A program made the position numbers and the translations under genes. A stretch of DNA of 20,764 nucleotides from Sabulitectum sp964571965 (GTDB lineage Bacteria > Fermentibacterota > Fermentibacteria > Fermentibacterales > JCC-6): assembly GCA_964571965.1 (NCBI GenBank), contig CAZNFQ010000032.1, forward strand, positions 1 to 20,764, in the 5' to 3' direction. Position 1 is the stretch's first letter; the number at the start of each line of letters is the position of its first letter. Positions 1-6,293 of the stretch are shown here, one piece after another. The notes under the pieces are model-generated. The model did no database searches and was not told the DNA's origin. It saw only the letters and a list, made by a program, of their open reading frames with translations.

Positions 1-1782
1 GCGTCTGGTATCCGAGGTGCTGAAAAGCAGAGCTGAAAGCATCCGTCCGAAACCGGCGGGGGTTGCCTTCATCATCTCAATGTGTCTTGATACTATGGCG
101 GTTCCCTGGACCATATAGCGGTCTTCGCCGGTGGCAGCCCAGAGCTTGAAGAGAACTTCAGCGGCAGAGGAAAGCCCTGAGGGAACAGCGCTGTCCATTG
201 GATTCGATGTTTTCAGGAACAATTCCTCATTCCCATTGCCCGAATTACCGAGCAACCCGGTCTCCCTGTCCCTGAAACGCAGAAGCATTGAATCAACCAG
301 ACATGCTGCTTCGTTAAAAAACCGGTCTTCTCCCGTGGCGGCGTGTACTTCAAGAAGACCGGACGCTACCAGAGAGTAGTCCTGGAGAAATCCGGGATTT
401 GACAGTTCACCGTCCCTCCACGAGCGGAAAAGCTCCCCCGGCGAGTTCCCCAGCCTGTTCAAAACGAAATGGGAAGCCTTGATGGCAGCATCAAGATAGT
501 CGCTTCTTCCCAGGGGCCTCGAAGCAGCGGCAAGAGCCCTGATAGCCATGCCGTTCCAAGCTGAAATGATCTTGGTGTCCAAAAATGGCCCGGGTCTTTT
601 TTCCCTTGCTTCCAGCAGTGTTTCACGCTGTTCCGGCAAACCCTCGGGAGGAACCCCTGAGCTATTCGTATGAAGAATGTTCCTTCCCTGGAAGGATCCC
701 TTTTCTCTCACATGGTAGAATCTGCAGAATTCCCCGGCTTTCAAGCCAAGCAGTCTATCCACTTCATCCTTACTCCATGTGTAGAATGCACCTTCCTCCA
801 TGCTGCCCCATTCGTCGGGACTGTCCGCATCCAGAGAGCTGTAGAACCCTCCCTCCGGGTGACGCATGTCCCGAAGCATGAAGTCCAGGGTTTTCCCGGC
901 GGTTTCCGCGAACAGCCTTCTTCCCGTTATCTGGTAAGCCTCTGTGTAAACCCTTGAAAGCATTGCGTTGTCATAGAGCATTTTCTCGAAGTGGGGCACC
1001 AGCCAGTGTTCATCTGTGCTGTAGCGGTGAAAACCCCCTGCCAGATGGTCGTAAATCCCTCCATGGGCCATATTCTCCAAGGTGCACACCGCCATTTCCA
1101 GAGCCCTGCGGCTTCCATGGCGAAGAAGGAATTCAATAACCATGGGCACTGGAAACTTAGGTGCCCCCTTAAAACCTCCGTGGATCGGATCGTGAATTGC
1201 CGCGATGGCATCCACGGAAGAATTCAGAACAGACCCATCAGGGATGTTCTCCTTTAAGGAAACAACCCCACTGCCATGCATTTTCAGCCTTCTTACTATC
1301 TCCCTTCCGGAGTCTTCCAGTTCTTCTCTGTTCTCCTGAAAAACCTGGGCGATCCTGCGAAGCAGCCGGGGGAAACTCTGCATCTGGAAGAACTCTGCCT
1401 TCCCTTCGGGGGGGAAATAGGTTCCTCCGAAGAATGGAGTGGTATCCGGCAGCAGAAACACGCTCAGGGGCCACCCGCCTCTGCCGGTAATAAGCTGAAC
1501 GGACGACATATAGATATCGTCAAGATCAGGGCGTTCCTCTTTGTCCACTTTTATGGAAACAAAATTACCGTTTAGTATCCCGGCTGTTTCTGGGTCTTCA
1601 AAGCTTTCTCTTTCCATCACATGGCACCAGTGGCAGGCTGAATACCCTATGCTCAGGAATATGGGTCTGTCCTCCAGTCTGGCTTTTTCAAGGGCCTCAC
1701 TTCCCCATGGGTACCAGTCAACGGGATTTTCGGAATGGGCCAGAAGATAGGGGCTGCTTTCCCCTGCGAGTCTGTTCGACAT
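1..1782 (-). CDS. Thioredoxin-fold DUF255/YyaL (SSP411, spermatogenesis-associated 20-like) protein, 3' end cut by window
   Basis: 594 codons are open from the ATG at 1782 to base 1 with no stop, so the C-terminus lies outside the window. The family is usually about 650-700 residues, so most of it is here. The N-terminus shows the family signature: SSPYLLAH at 9-16, NPVDW-PWG at 19-27, and the thioredoxin-like CHWCHVM with C50 and C53, followed by KVDKEERPD and GGWPLSVFL-P. The rest resembles an (alpha/alpha)6 barrel (GG-FKGAPKFP, GGIYDHLAGGFHRYS-D, WLVPHFEKMLYDNA, ISAWNGM). The start is backed by AAAGGAGG with short spacing. The biochemical role of the family is poorly defined; a cytosolic redox or sugar-epimerase-like function has been proposed. 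It is divergent from the AEC permease. Family assignment is near certain, function is not. Confidence 0.93.
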   Translation of the reverse strand, partial: MSNRLAGESSPYLLAHSENPVDWYPWGSEALEKARLEDRPIFLSIGYSACHWCHVMERESFEDPETAGILNGNFVSIKVDKEERPDLDDIYMSSVQLITGRGGWPLSVFLLPDTTPFFGGTYFPPEGKAEFFQMQSFPRLLRRIAQVFQENREELEDSGREIVRRLKMHGSGVVSLKENIPDGSVLNSSVDAIAAIHDPIHGGFKGAPKFPVPMVIEFLLRHGSRRALEMAVCTLENMAHGGIYDHLAGGFHRYSTDEHWLVPHFEKMLYDNAMLSRVYTEAYQITGRRLFAETAGKTLDFMLRDMRHPEGGFYSSLDADSPDEWGSMEEGAFYTWSKDEVDRLLGLKAGEFCRFYHVREKGSFQGRNILHTNSSGVPPEGLPEQRETLLEAREKRPGPFLDTKIISAWNGMAIRALAAASRPLGRSDYLDAAIKASHFVLNRLGNSPGELFRSWRDGELSNPGFLQDYSLVASGLLEVHAATGEDRFFNEAACLVDSMLLRFRDRETGLLGNSGNGNEELFLKTSNPMDSAVPSGLSSAAEVLFKLWAATGEDRYMVQGTAIVSRHIEMMKATPAGFGRMLSALLFSTSDTRR

Positions 1783-1807
1783 ATTCCTCCTTTACCGGAA
1801 TACACGA

Positions 1808-1836
1808 TTGCCAATGGTGCGGTTCCTGATTAGTAT
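1808..1836 (+). promoter_or_regulatory. Sigma-70-type promoter for the AEC permease
   Basis: TTGCCA (1808-1813), a 17-base spacer and TAGTAT (1831-1836) form a good -35/-10 pair. Transcription would start near 1842, about 24 bases before the TTG start at 1866, leaving room for the ribosome site. Found by eye only. Confidence 0.5.
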
Positions 1837-1865
1837 GCGGTTCATGATAAAGCAGAGGAGGATCC

Positions 1866-2879
1866 TTGCCTTTTTCGGGAACCACCATTCAGGGTCTCTG
1901 GACATCTCTGGACATAATCGGTCAGATGGCACTTCTGGTTCTGGCCGGATTCCTGATGGTTCGCCGAAAGTGGATAAAGGACCAGACACTTTCCGACCTC
2001 ACCCGTTTCCTGATTGACGCAGTCATACCCTGTGCATTCATACTGGCTCTTACCCGTTCGTTCACAGTGGAGCTTCTCAGGCAGGGTATGGTTCTGGCTC
2101 TTGTCTCCACAGGATGGATCCTTCTGTCCTGGTCTTTCGGCAGGGGACTTTTCAGGTTCTTCTCCGGTGAATCACCTGCGAAGGACAGATCCGTAACCGC
2201 CATGATGATGATATCCAACAGCCTTTACCTCCCTCTGCCTGTGATACTGGCGGTAACACCGGAGAACCTTCATGACCGGGCGGTGGTTTATATCTCCATC
2301 GTATCACTGCCTTCAATACTTTTCATGTGGACATGGGGAGTAAAACTGCTCAGCGGCCCGAAGAGCCTGACTCCATCGGAAAAGCTGAAAAAGGTATTCA
2401 ATCCTCCCATAGTATCTTTTTTCATCGGGATACTTATAAGTCTTATCCCGGGTGTCAGAGAATCCGCCAGGGCCGAATCAGGGGGAATAGGTCCCCTGGC
2501 AACCATCTTCTCCGCCATGGATTACTTAAGCAGGATGCTTTCACCCATGGCCATGATAATACTAGGCGGCATGATAGCTTCCGCTGCAGGATCAAGACGC
2601 GTTCCCCTGAGATATCTCCTGCCTCTGGCAGAGGTAAGGCTGCGTCTGGTACCTGCGGCGGTTTTCCTGCTTCTCCGATCCGGGAGTACAGGTCTTCCTC
2701 CCCTTTCGGCAACCGCACTGATTCTTGTTGCCGCAGCGCCGCCCGCCACCAACCATGCCCTTATTGCCAGGCGATATCACGGAGAATGGGAGCTGGTTTC
2801 ATCCCTTCAGCTTGTCATCCATCTCATCGCGCTTTTCACCCTCCCGCTCTGGCTGAGCGCGGGACTCGGGTTTCAGTAA
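1866..2879 (+). CDS. AEC (auxin efflux carrier) family permease
   Basis: This 337-residue polytopic membrane protein has about ten hydrophobic segments in a 5+5 pattern and the length usual for the AEC/BART-superfamily transporters. Conserved-looking features are the N-terminal segment ending LVLAGFLMVRRKW, the NSLYLPLPV loop near the middle of the first half, and the C-terminal APPATNHALIARRYHG, which matches the polar P-P-x-x-N motif of the family. Substrates in bacteria are usually small carboxylates such as malate or malonate; the substrate here cannot be read from sequence. The start is TTG at 1866, chosen because AGAGGAGG sits 4 bases upstream and the first ATG in frame (1926) would cut into the first membrane segment. 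The stop is TAA. Confidence 0.88.
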   Translation: MPFSGTTIQGLWTSLDIIGQMALLVLAGFLMVRRKWIKDQTLSDLTRFLIDAVIPCAFILALTRSFTVELLRQGMVLALVSTGWILLSWSFGRGLFRFFSGESPAKDRSVTAMMMISNSLYLPLPVILAVTPENLHDRAVVYISIVSLPSILFMWTWGVKLLSGPKSLTPSEKLKKVFNPPIVSFFIGILISLIPGVRESARAESGGIGPLATIFSAMDYLSRMLSPMAMIILGGMIASAAGSRRVPLRYLLPLAEVRLRLVPAAVFLLLRSGSTGLPPLSATALILVAAAPPATNHALIARRYHGEWELVSSLQLVIHLIALFTLPLWLSAGLGFQ

Positions 2880-2902
2880 CACAGTGGGACTTTCCGGTGT
2901 CA

Positions 2903-2908
2903 TATAAT
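2903..2908 (+). promoter_or_regulatory. Candidate -10 box upstream of the propeller lipoprotein
   Basis: A perfect TATAAT lies in the 60-base gap between the permease stop and the lipoprotein start, about 32 bases before the ATG. No convincing -35 is seen at 16-18 bases (CACAGT at the 17-base position), so this may be a weak or activator-dependent promoter, or chance. Confidence 0.35.
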
Positions 2909-2939
2909 TAAGCTAACACCCGCTCATGAAAGGTGAACT

Positions 2940-4076
2940 ATGAAATCCTTTTTAACTGTCCTTCTTACCTTCCTTATGATTCAGGGCTGCGGTGAACCCG
3001 CCCCCTCTCCCGGTGGTGAAGCGGTTGTAACGGGACCTGACACCATAACCGTGTCACCATGCGACACCATCGGCATTCTCATGGGAGATTCCAACTATGT
3101 CTTCGGAACCATTGCAGATGCGGTGGTCCTTGATGGAGGGAATATCGCCGTTCTCGACGAGGCAGCATGCTGCGCAAGGCTCTACGACGCCCGGGGCGGC
3201 TTCATCTCTCAGGTATCCAGAAGGGGCAGCGGACCCGGGGAGGTCCTCTTACCAGGTGGAATGGTAAGGCTCTCTGACAATTCAATGGCAATCCTTGACC
3301 ATGCCTCAGGGGTGCAGCGTTTTTCGGAGAATGGTGAATTCATGGAGTTCATGACCGATTTCCGGGGACAGGACGTTCCCCAGTGGGCCTGGGGTGTGGA
3401 CAACATGGGATACGTGGGGGCTGTTACCTCAATGGAACCCACCGACGATGCACTTATGGTTCATTTCATCGTTGGAAGATGGGATGAGGATCCTGAACCT
3501 TCAGTGGAGTATTTCAGGAACAGCTTTCCCTTCAACCCCCAGCGGATGGATGAATTTCTCAGCAATTCATTCTTCTCTGCAAGCTTCGCCGCAGCTCCGG
3601 ACGGTACTGTCTGCGTGGCACCCACATCTTCACAGGAATACAGAATAGATGTGTTCAATCCCGACGGCAGCCTCTACGGAACGATCCGGAGAGAAATTCC
3701 CGCTGTGGCCAAGACTCAGAGCGAACTGGAGGATGAGACCGCGATGATCACTGCTATACTGAAAGAGCGCGGGATCCCTGAGGACCACATCATGTATGAA
3801 CCGGATCCCTTCCGCTGGATGATACCGCCCCAGGGGATTGGAGCCGACGGAGAAGGCAGAATATGGGTTAGAAACGGCACCGCCGATGATGTTCTGATGG
3901 ACGTGTACTCCAGGGACGGTGAACACCTGGCCGTGGTGCGTTTCCAGGGAGTGACCAACCCGGAGGTGCTGGATTATCTGAACATAAAGATCCAGCAGAA
4001 CAGAATACTGATATACTCCCTGCAGGACCCCGACTACCCAAGGCTCTACGTGGTTGACATGCCGGAGATCGAATAG
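2940..4076 (+). CDS. 6-bladed beta-propeller lipoprotein
   Basis: 378 residues. The N-terminus is a lipoprotein signal: K2, a hydrophobic run, then I-Q-G-C with the lipidated cysteine at C17. The body shows repeated propeller-blade patterns of the NHL/6-bladed-propeller (Pfam 6-bladed beta-propeller) type: GNIAVLDEAACCARLYDARG, the typical RRGSGPGEV turn, NSMAILDHASGVQRFSENGE, and late blades YRIDVFNPDGS and DVLMDVYSRDGEH. Such proteins are cell-surface or periplasmic and their ligand is generally unknown. Residue +2 is Gly, which in diderms does not retain the lipoprotein at the inner membrane. AAAGGTGA precedes the ATG. It may be cotranscribed with the permease or have its own promoter. The stop is TAG, followed by a hairpin terminator. 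Confidence 0.85.
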   Translation: MKSFLTVLLTFLMIQGCGEPAPSPGGEAVVTGPDTITVSPCDTIGILMGDSNYVFGTIADAVVLDGGNIAVLDEAACCARLYDARGGFISQVSRRGSGPGEVLLPGGMVRLSDNSMAILDHASGVQRFSENGEFMEFMTDFRGQDVPQWAWGVDNMGYVGAVTSMEPTDDALMVHFIVGRWDEDPEPSVEYFRNSFPFNPQRMDEFLSNSFFSASFAAAPDGTVCVAPTSSQEYRIDVFNPDGSLYGTIRREIPAVAKTQSELEDETAMITAILKERGIPEDHIMYEPDPFRWMIPPQGIGADGEGRIWVRNGTADDVLMDVYSRDGEHLAVVRFQGVTNPEVLDYLNIKIQQNRILIYSLQDPDYPRLYVVDMPEIE

Positions 4077-4108
4077 TTTCCAGGCGTCGGGTCAGGCATT
4101 CGATCGAT

Positions 4109-4140
4109 ATGCCGGAGGTCCAATGTACCTCCGGCATTTG
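4109..4140 (+). terminator. Hairpin terminator between convergent genes
   Basis: A perfect 11-bp stem (ATGCCGGAGGT at 4109-4119, ACCTCCGGCAT at 4127-4137) has a 7-base loop and a short TTT on the plus side. It lies between the stops of the plus-strand lipoprotein (4076) and the minus-strand paralogue (4142). The weak U-tract makes it less certain as an intrinsic terminator on either strand. Confidence 0.6.
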
Positions 4141-4141
4141 A

Positions 4142-4771
4142 TCATGAACCCAGGGTGGATTTAATTCCAGCAAAGGTGTCCGGAGAAAATGAAAGTTCAC
4201 CCTGGAATTTAAACATGATAAGAAGACTTCCCATGGTTCCCGTGGGATTTGAGTACTCCCCGTTGATTGACCTGATAGATCCGGTATTCCAGTGCCATGT
4301 GTACATGCAACTGTCATCGGTATCGGCGCTGCTCCACATTACTTCGACTATGAGATGATCTTCTCCGTTGTACCAGAATCCCTGATCGAAAGCAAAGTTC
4401 ACCCACTCTTCCGGTGAGTTTGATATGGTCATGGTATCCCTGTGAAACACTAGCTGTCTCGTCTCCGGTAGCCAGTTGTTTTCAAAGGTTGAACTCAGCA
4501 TCTCCTGATCAGTGAGCCCCAGATAGATCTCGAAGTCGTAAAAGGTGCCCTCAACGGTCTCACCGGGCGTGAACCGCTGACAGCTAAGAGCGGAGATATC
4601 CATAGCGCCCTCGAACTCTTCATTGAACACTACCCCCTGATAGTGGAGAGAAGAACTTCAACCTATTCCTATGGGTGCGCATCCTGAGGTTTCAGGATCT
4701 CCCACTGTTATCTCCGCTGAGAAAGCCAGTGAAAAAAGACTCGCCACAGTTAGAAAGAGTAATTTCCACAT
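4142..4771 (-). CDS. Exported protein of unknown function, paralogue 1, with in-frame UGA at codon 38 (candidate selenoprotein)
   Basis: The frame is open for 209 codons from ATG 4771 to the stop at 4142, except for one TGA at 4660-4658 (codon 38). Residues 1-18 are a clear signal peptide (MWKLLFLTVASLFSLAFSA), so the part before the TGA is not noise. The part after it (SSSLHYQGVVF and on) aligns along its whole length with the gene at 4773-5423: F-x-x-x-x-YLGL, TRQLVF, HLIVEVMW, YTWHWNTGSIR. The ATG lies one base after the TAG of that gene, so both are one transcript. The alternative start after the TGA (4630) loses the signal peptide and has no visible ribosome site. A hairpin sits 12-29 nt after the TGA. 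I do not recognise a function; the beta-rich sequence suggests a secreted or surface protein. Alternative readings: pseudogene, or UGA read as another residue. Confidence 0.7.
4628..4645 (-). promoter_or_regulatory. SECIS-like hairpin after the UGA of paralogue 1
   Basis: Read on the minus strand, CACTATC (4645-4639), loop AGGG (4638-4635) and GGTAGTG (4634-4628) form a 7-bp stem with one G-U pair. The stem begins 12 nt, and the loop 19 nt, after the TGA. An outer TCTTC/GAAGA pairing is possible. Known bacterial SECIS elements sit directly 3' of the UGA with G residues in a small apical loop, as in E. coli fdhF. Not folded by software. Confidence 0.5.
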
Positions 4772-4772
4772 A

Positions 4773-5423
4773 CTAACGAGTTCCTTCGAAGGAGTGCTTC
4801 AACGAGCCGAAGGTCATGGAAGATAGGCCCCCCCCTGAGGAACCTGTAAGGATAAGCCTGGCCATTGCACTGGAAAGGCTTCCTGAAGGCATTGAAGGTG
4901 CTCCGGCCTGTGTGCTTGAAACAGCTCTGATGGCGCCGGTATCCCAGCTGTATACGTAGAAGCTCTGGTGATCAACGCAGCTGTCCCAGGTGACCTCTAC
5001 AATCAGGTTACCATCACTTTGGGAATAGGTATAGGGTGTATCAAGCTGAAGGGTCGACCAGTCTCCTGCAGAACCGGCCATAACCTTTGAAGAACTTTCG
5101 TAAACAAGGGTTCTTGTACCATCGATGTAGTTATCGTCAAAAACTGAACCAAGGTCGTCTTCCGCACAAAGTCCCATGTAAACTTTCAGTCCTGAGAATT
5201 CCGCAGAGGGATCTGCTGCCGGGTTTACCTGCCACCCGATCTCGCTTATTTCGAAGTCTGAACCGATCTCAGAATCAAGCACCACCACCTGGTAGCGCAT
5301 GGCGGCGAATCAAGAGCCGCAGAATGGATAACTGGAAGGAGGACCATCAGCAGGCCCGATAATCACATCAGAGGCAGAGGCAACGGCAATTCCAATCGCC
5401 AGCATCAGAATGAACTTGTACAT
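4773..5423 (-). CDS. Exported protein of unknown function, paralogue 2, with in-frame UGA at codon 38 (candidate selenoprotein)
   Basis: 216 codons run from ATG 5423 to TAG at 4773, interrupted only by TGA at 5312-5310, codon 38. Residues 1-18 are a signal peptide (MYKFILMLAIGIAVASAS). The TGA follows Y-P-F-C-G-S, giving C35-G-S-U38 if it encodes selenocysteine, and is followed by FAAMRYQVVVLDSEIG. The mature part is Gly/Ser/Asp-rich and predicted beta-rich (FSGLKVYMGLC, NLIVEVTWDSC, YVYSWDTGAIR), like secreted repeat-poor surface proteins of candidate phyla. Its start is supported by TGGAGAG four bases upstream. A start at 5300, three codons past the TGA, would give 175 residues without an export signal or a ribosome site. 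The downstream paralogue starts one base after this stop. Possible sigma-54 promoter at 5495-5510. Function not recognised. Confidence 0.75.
5280..5297 (-). promoter_or_regulatory. SECIS-like hairpin after the UGA of paralogue 2
   Basis: On the minus strand CGCTACC (5297-5291), loop AGGT (5290-5287) and GGTGGTG (5286-5280) pair over 7 bp with two G-U pairs. The stem extends by one G-C and, after a U-U mismatch, two more pairs. Stem and loop start exactly 12 and 19 nt after the TGA, the same geometry as in paralogue 1. Not folded by software. Confidence 0.5.
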
Positions 5424-5479
5424 ACTACTCTCCAGAATTAAACAATACAATAAATGTAAGAACACAAAAATACATACTA

Positions 5480-5493
5480 ATTCAGTACTGAAT
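5480..5493. repeat. 14-bp perfect palindrome ATTCAGTACTGAAT
   Basis: A perfect palindrome in the gap upstream of paralogue 2, directly 3' of the candidate sigma-54 element and so near the predicted transcription start. It may be an operator. Its TCAGT/ACTGA half-sites recur at 5562-5572 and 10642-10653. Confidence 0.4.
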
Positions 5494-5494
5494 A

Positions 5495-5510
5495 AGCAAC
5501 CCCGTTTCCA
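5495..5510 (-). promoter_or_regulatory. Candidate sigma-54 promoter for the paralogue pair
   Basis: The minus strand reads TGGAAA-CGGGG-TTGCT. It has the invariant GG and GC exactly 10 bases apart and TTGCT in the -12 element; the -24 box differs from TGGCAC at two positions. The predicted start near 5484 leaves a leader of about 60 bases to ATG 5423. No better -35/-10 pair was found in this 178-base gap. Confidence 0.35.
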
Positions 5511-5561
5511 GAAACCGTTTTGCGAAGATGGTGATCTTAACGGTCCGGCATGATCCATCGC

Positions 5562-5572
5562 ACTGAATCAGT
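5562..5572. repeat. Inverted repeat ACTGA-N-TCAGT
   Basis: ACTGAATCAGT lies about 30 bases past the ferritin-like stop. It carries the same 5-base half-sites as the palindrome at 5480-5493 but in the everted order. The rest of the 5424-5601 gap shows no gene and no clear terminator for the ferritin operon. Confidence 0.25.
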
Positions 5573-5601
5573 AAATACTTCGGATCAAGACAAAGGGTCT
5601 C

Positions 5602-6081
5602 TCAGCCCGTAATGGAGATCCCGCTTCCGTCCATGTACTCCCTCAGGCGCCGGGCGTGATCTTTGTCTTCTCCGTTAAGCTGCTTGAATACCTGAGAAAT
5701 TTTGTCATGGGCATTGCCTGTCATGAACCCCTGGAAATGAAGCTCACCGGCGGTTTCCTCGAGAGAGAGTGCTGCATTGAATGCCTCCTCTCTTGTTGGT
5801 CTGCTCTTTCTGTAATTTTCGGTGAGTTCCCCCACTGCGGAATTGGCTTTCCTGACATCTTCGACGGATTCAGCGAATATGTCCTCGGGAATTCCCGTAA
5901 CATCCATGAAGATGTCCCTTATGCTCTTAAGCAGTGCGGCATGGTTCTTCTCTTCGATAACCAGCTTCCACCAGAAATCGCTGTCCACGGGAAACTGCTC
6001 GAAAAAGAGCATGTACAGGTCAGCCACATTCAGTTCAAGCTGAATGGATTCATCCAGGATCTCCTGAAAATTATTATTCAT
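5602..6081 (-). CDS. Ferritin-like (rubrerythrin-type) four-helix diiron protein
   Basis: 159 residues, all-helical, matching the length and pattern of ferritin-like domain proteins. Likely diiron ligands are E11 or E16 in helix 1, E44-x-x-H47 (EKNH) in helix 2, E108/E109 and E113 in helix 3, and E138/D139 with H142 (EDKDH) in helix 4. No C-terminal rubredoxin (CxxC) domain is present, so it is not a full rubrerythrin. The probable role is oxidative-stress protection or iron handling in the cytoplasm; there is no signal peptide. The ATG overlaps the stop of the 71-residue gene upstream as ATGA. It is the last gene of the operon that begins at 10517, otherwise made of secreted proteins, so its partnership there is unexplained. 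Confidence 0.8.
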   Translation of the reverse strand: MNNNFQEILDESIQLELNVADLYMLFFEQFPVDSDFWWKLVIEEKNHAALLKSIRDIFMDVTGIPEDIFAESVEDVRKANSAVGELTENYRKSRPTREEAFNAALSLEETAGELHFQGFMTGNAHDKISQVFKQLNGEDKDHARRLREYMDGSGISITG

Positions 6082-6293
6082 CTCGCTCCTTCAACGGTTT
6101 TTCTGAAATAGTTCCAGCTTGTTTCGTTGGGAGTTTCCCACTGGATCGGGCCAGAGGCGGATTCCGGGTGCACTTCTTCTCCTGCGCTGTCTCCCCTGGT
6201 TCTCATGAAGGATTCGAAGTTCCCAGCAGGGTCATCGAGGTCCAAACCTGTTGCGGATAGTGTCAGAAAGATGTTTACAGTGAAACACTTCAT
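6078..6293 (-). CDS. Small protein of unknown function (71 residues)
   Basis: I do not recognise this product. It has no obvious domain, metal motif or classical signal peptide; residues 6-16 (VNIFLTLSATG) are moderately hydrophobic, and the rest is polar and acidic (DLDDPAGN, GEEVHPES) ending NYFRKTVEGAR. The reason to call it real is position: its ATG overlaps the stop of the FG-GAP gene as ATGA (6293-6290), and its own TGA overlaps the ATG of the ferritin-like gene as ATGA (6081-6078). It exactly fills a gap that would otherwise be about 210 non-coding bases inside a tightly packed operon. It could still be an open frame that survives by chance. Confidence 0.55.
   Translation of the reverse strand: MKCFTVNIFLTLSATGLDLDDPAGNFESFMRTRGDSAGEEVHPESASGPIQWETPNETSWNYFRKTVEGAR

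Noticed and set aside
927..1474. Minus-strand frames at 927-1211 and 1238-1474 and many plus-strand frames over 131-1750
   Set aside because: They are out of frame with, or antisense to, the continuous YyaL-type coding sequence and have no recognisable products.
4142..5423. Treating the two paralogues as ordinary short genes starting after the TGA (4630 and 5300)
   Set aside because: These starts have no ribosome site and discard signal peptides that lie in the same frame with good spacing from the preceding gene; both losses at the same codon are improbable.
4142..5423. Genome-wide reassignment of UGA to Trp or Gly
   Set aside because: TGA ends tldD-unrelated intact genes at conserved C-termini (ATPase, tadA, pepP, nitroreductase, GH85, hsp20) and takes part in seven ATGA/GTGA overlaps, so it is a working stop.
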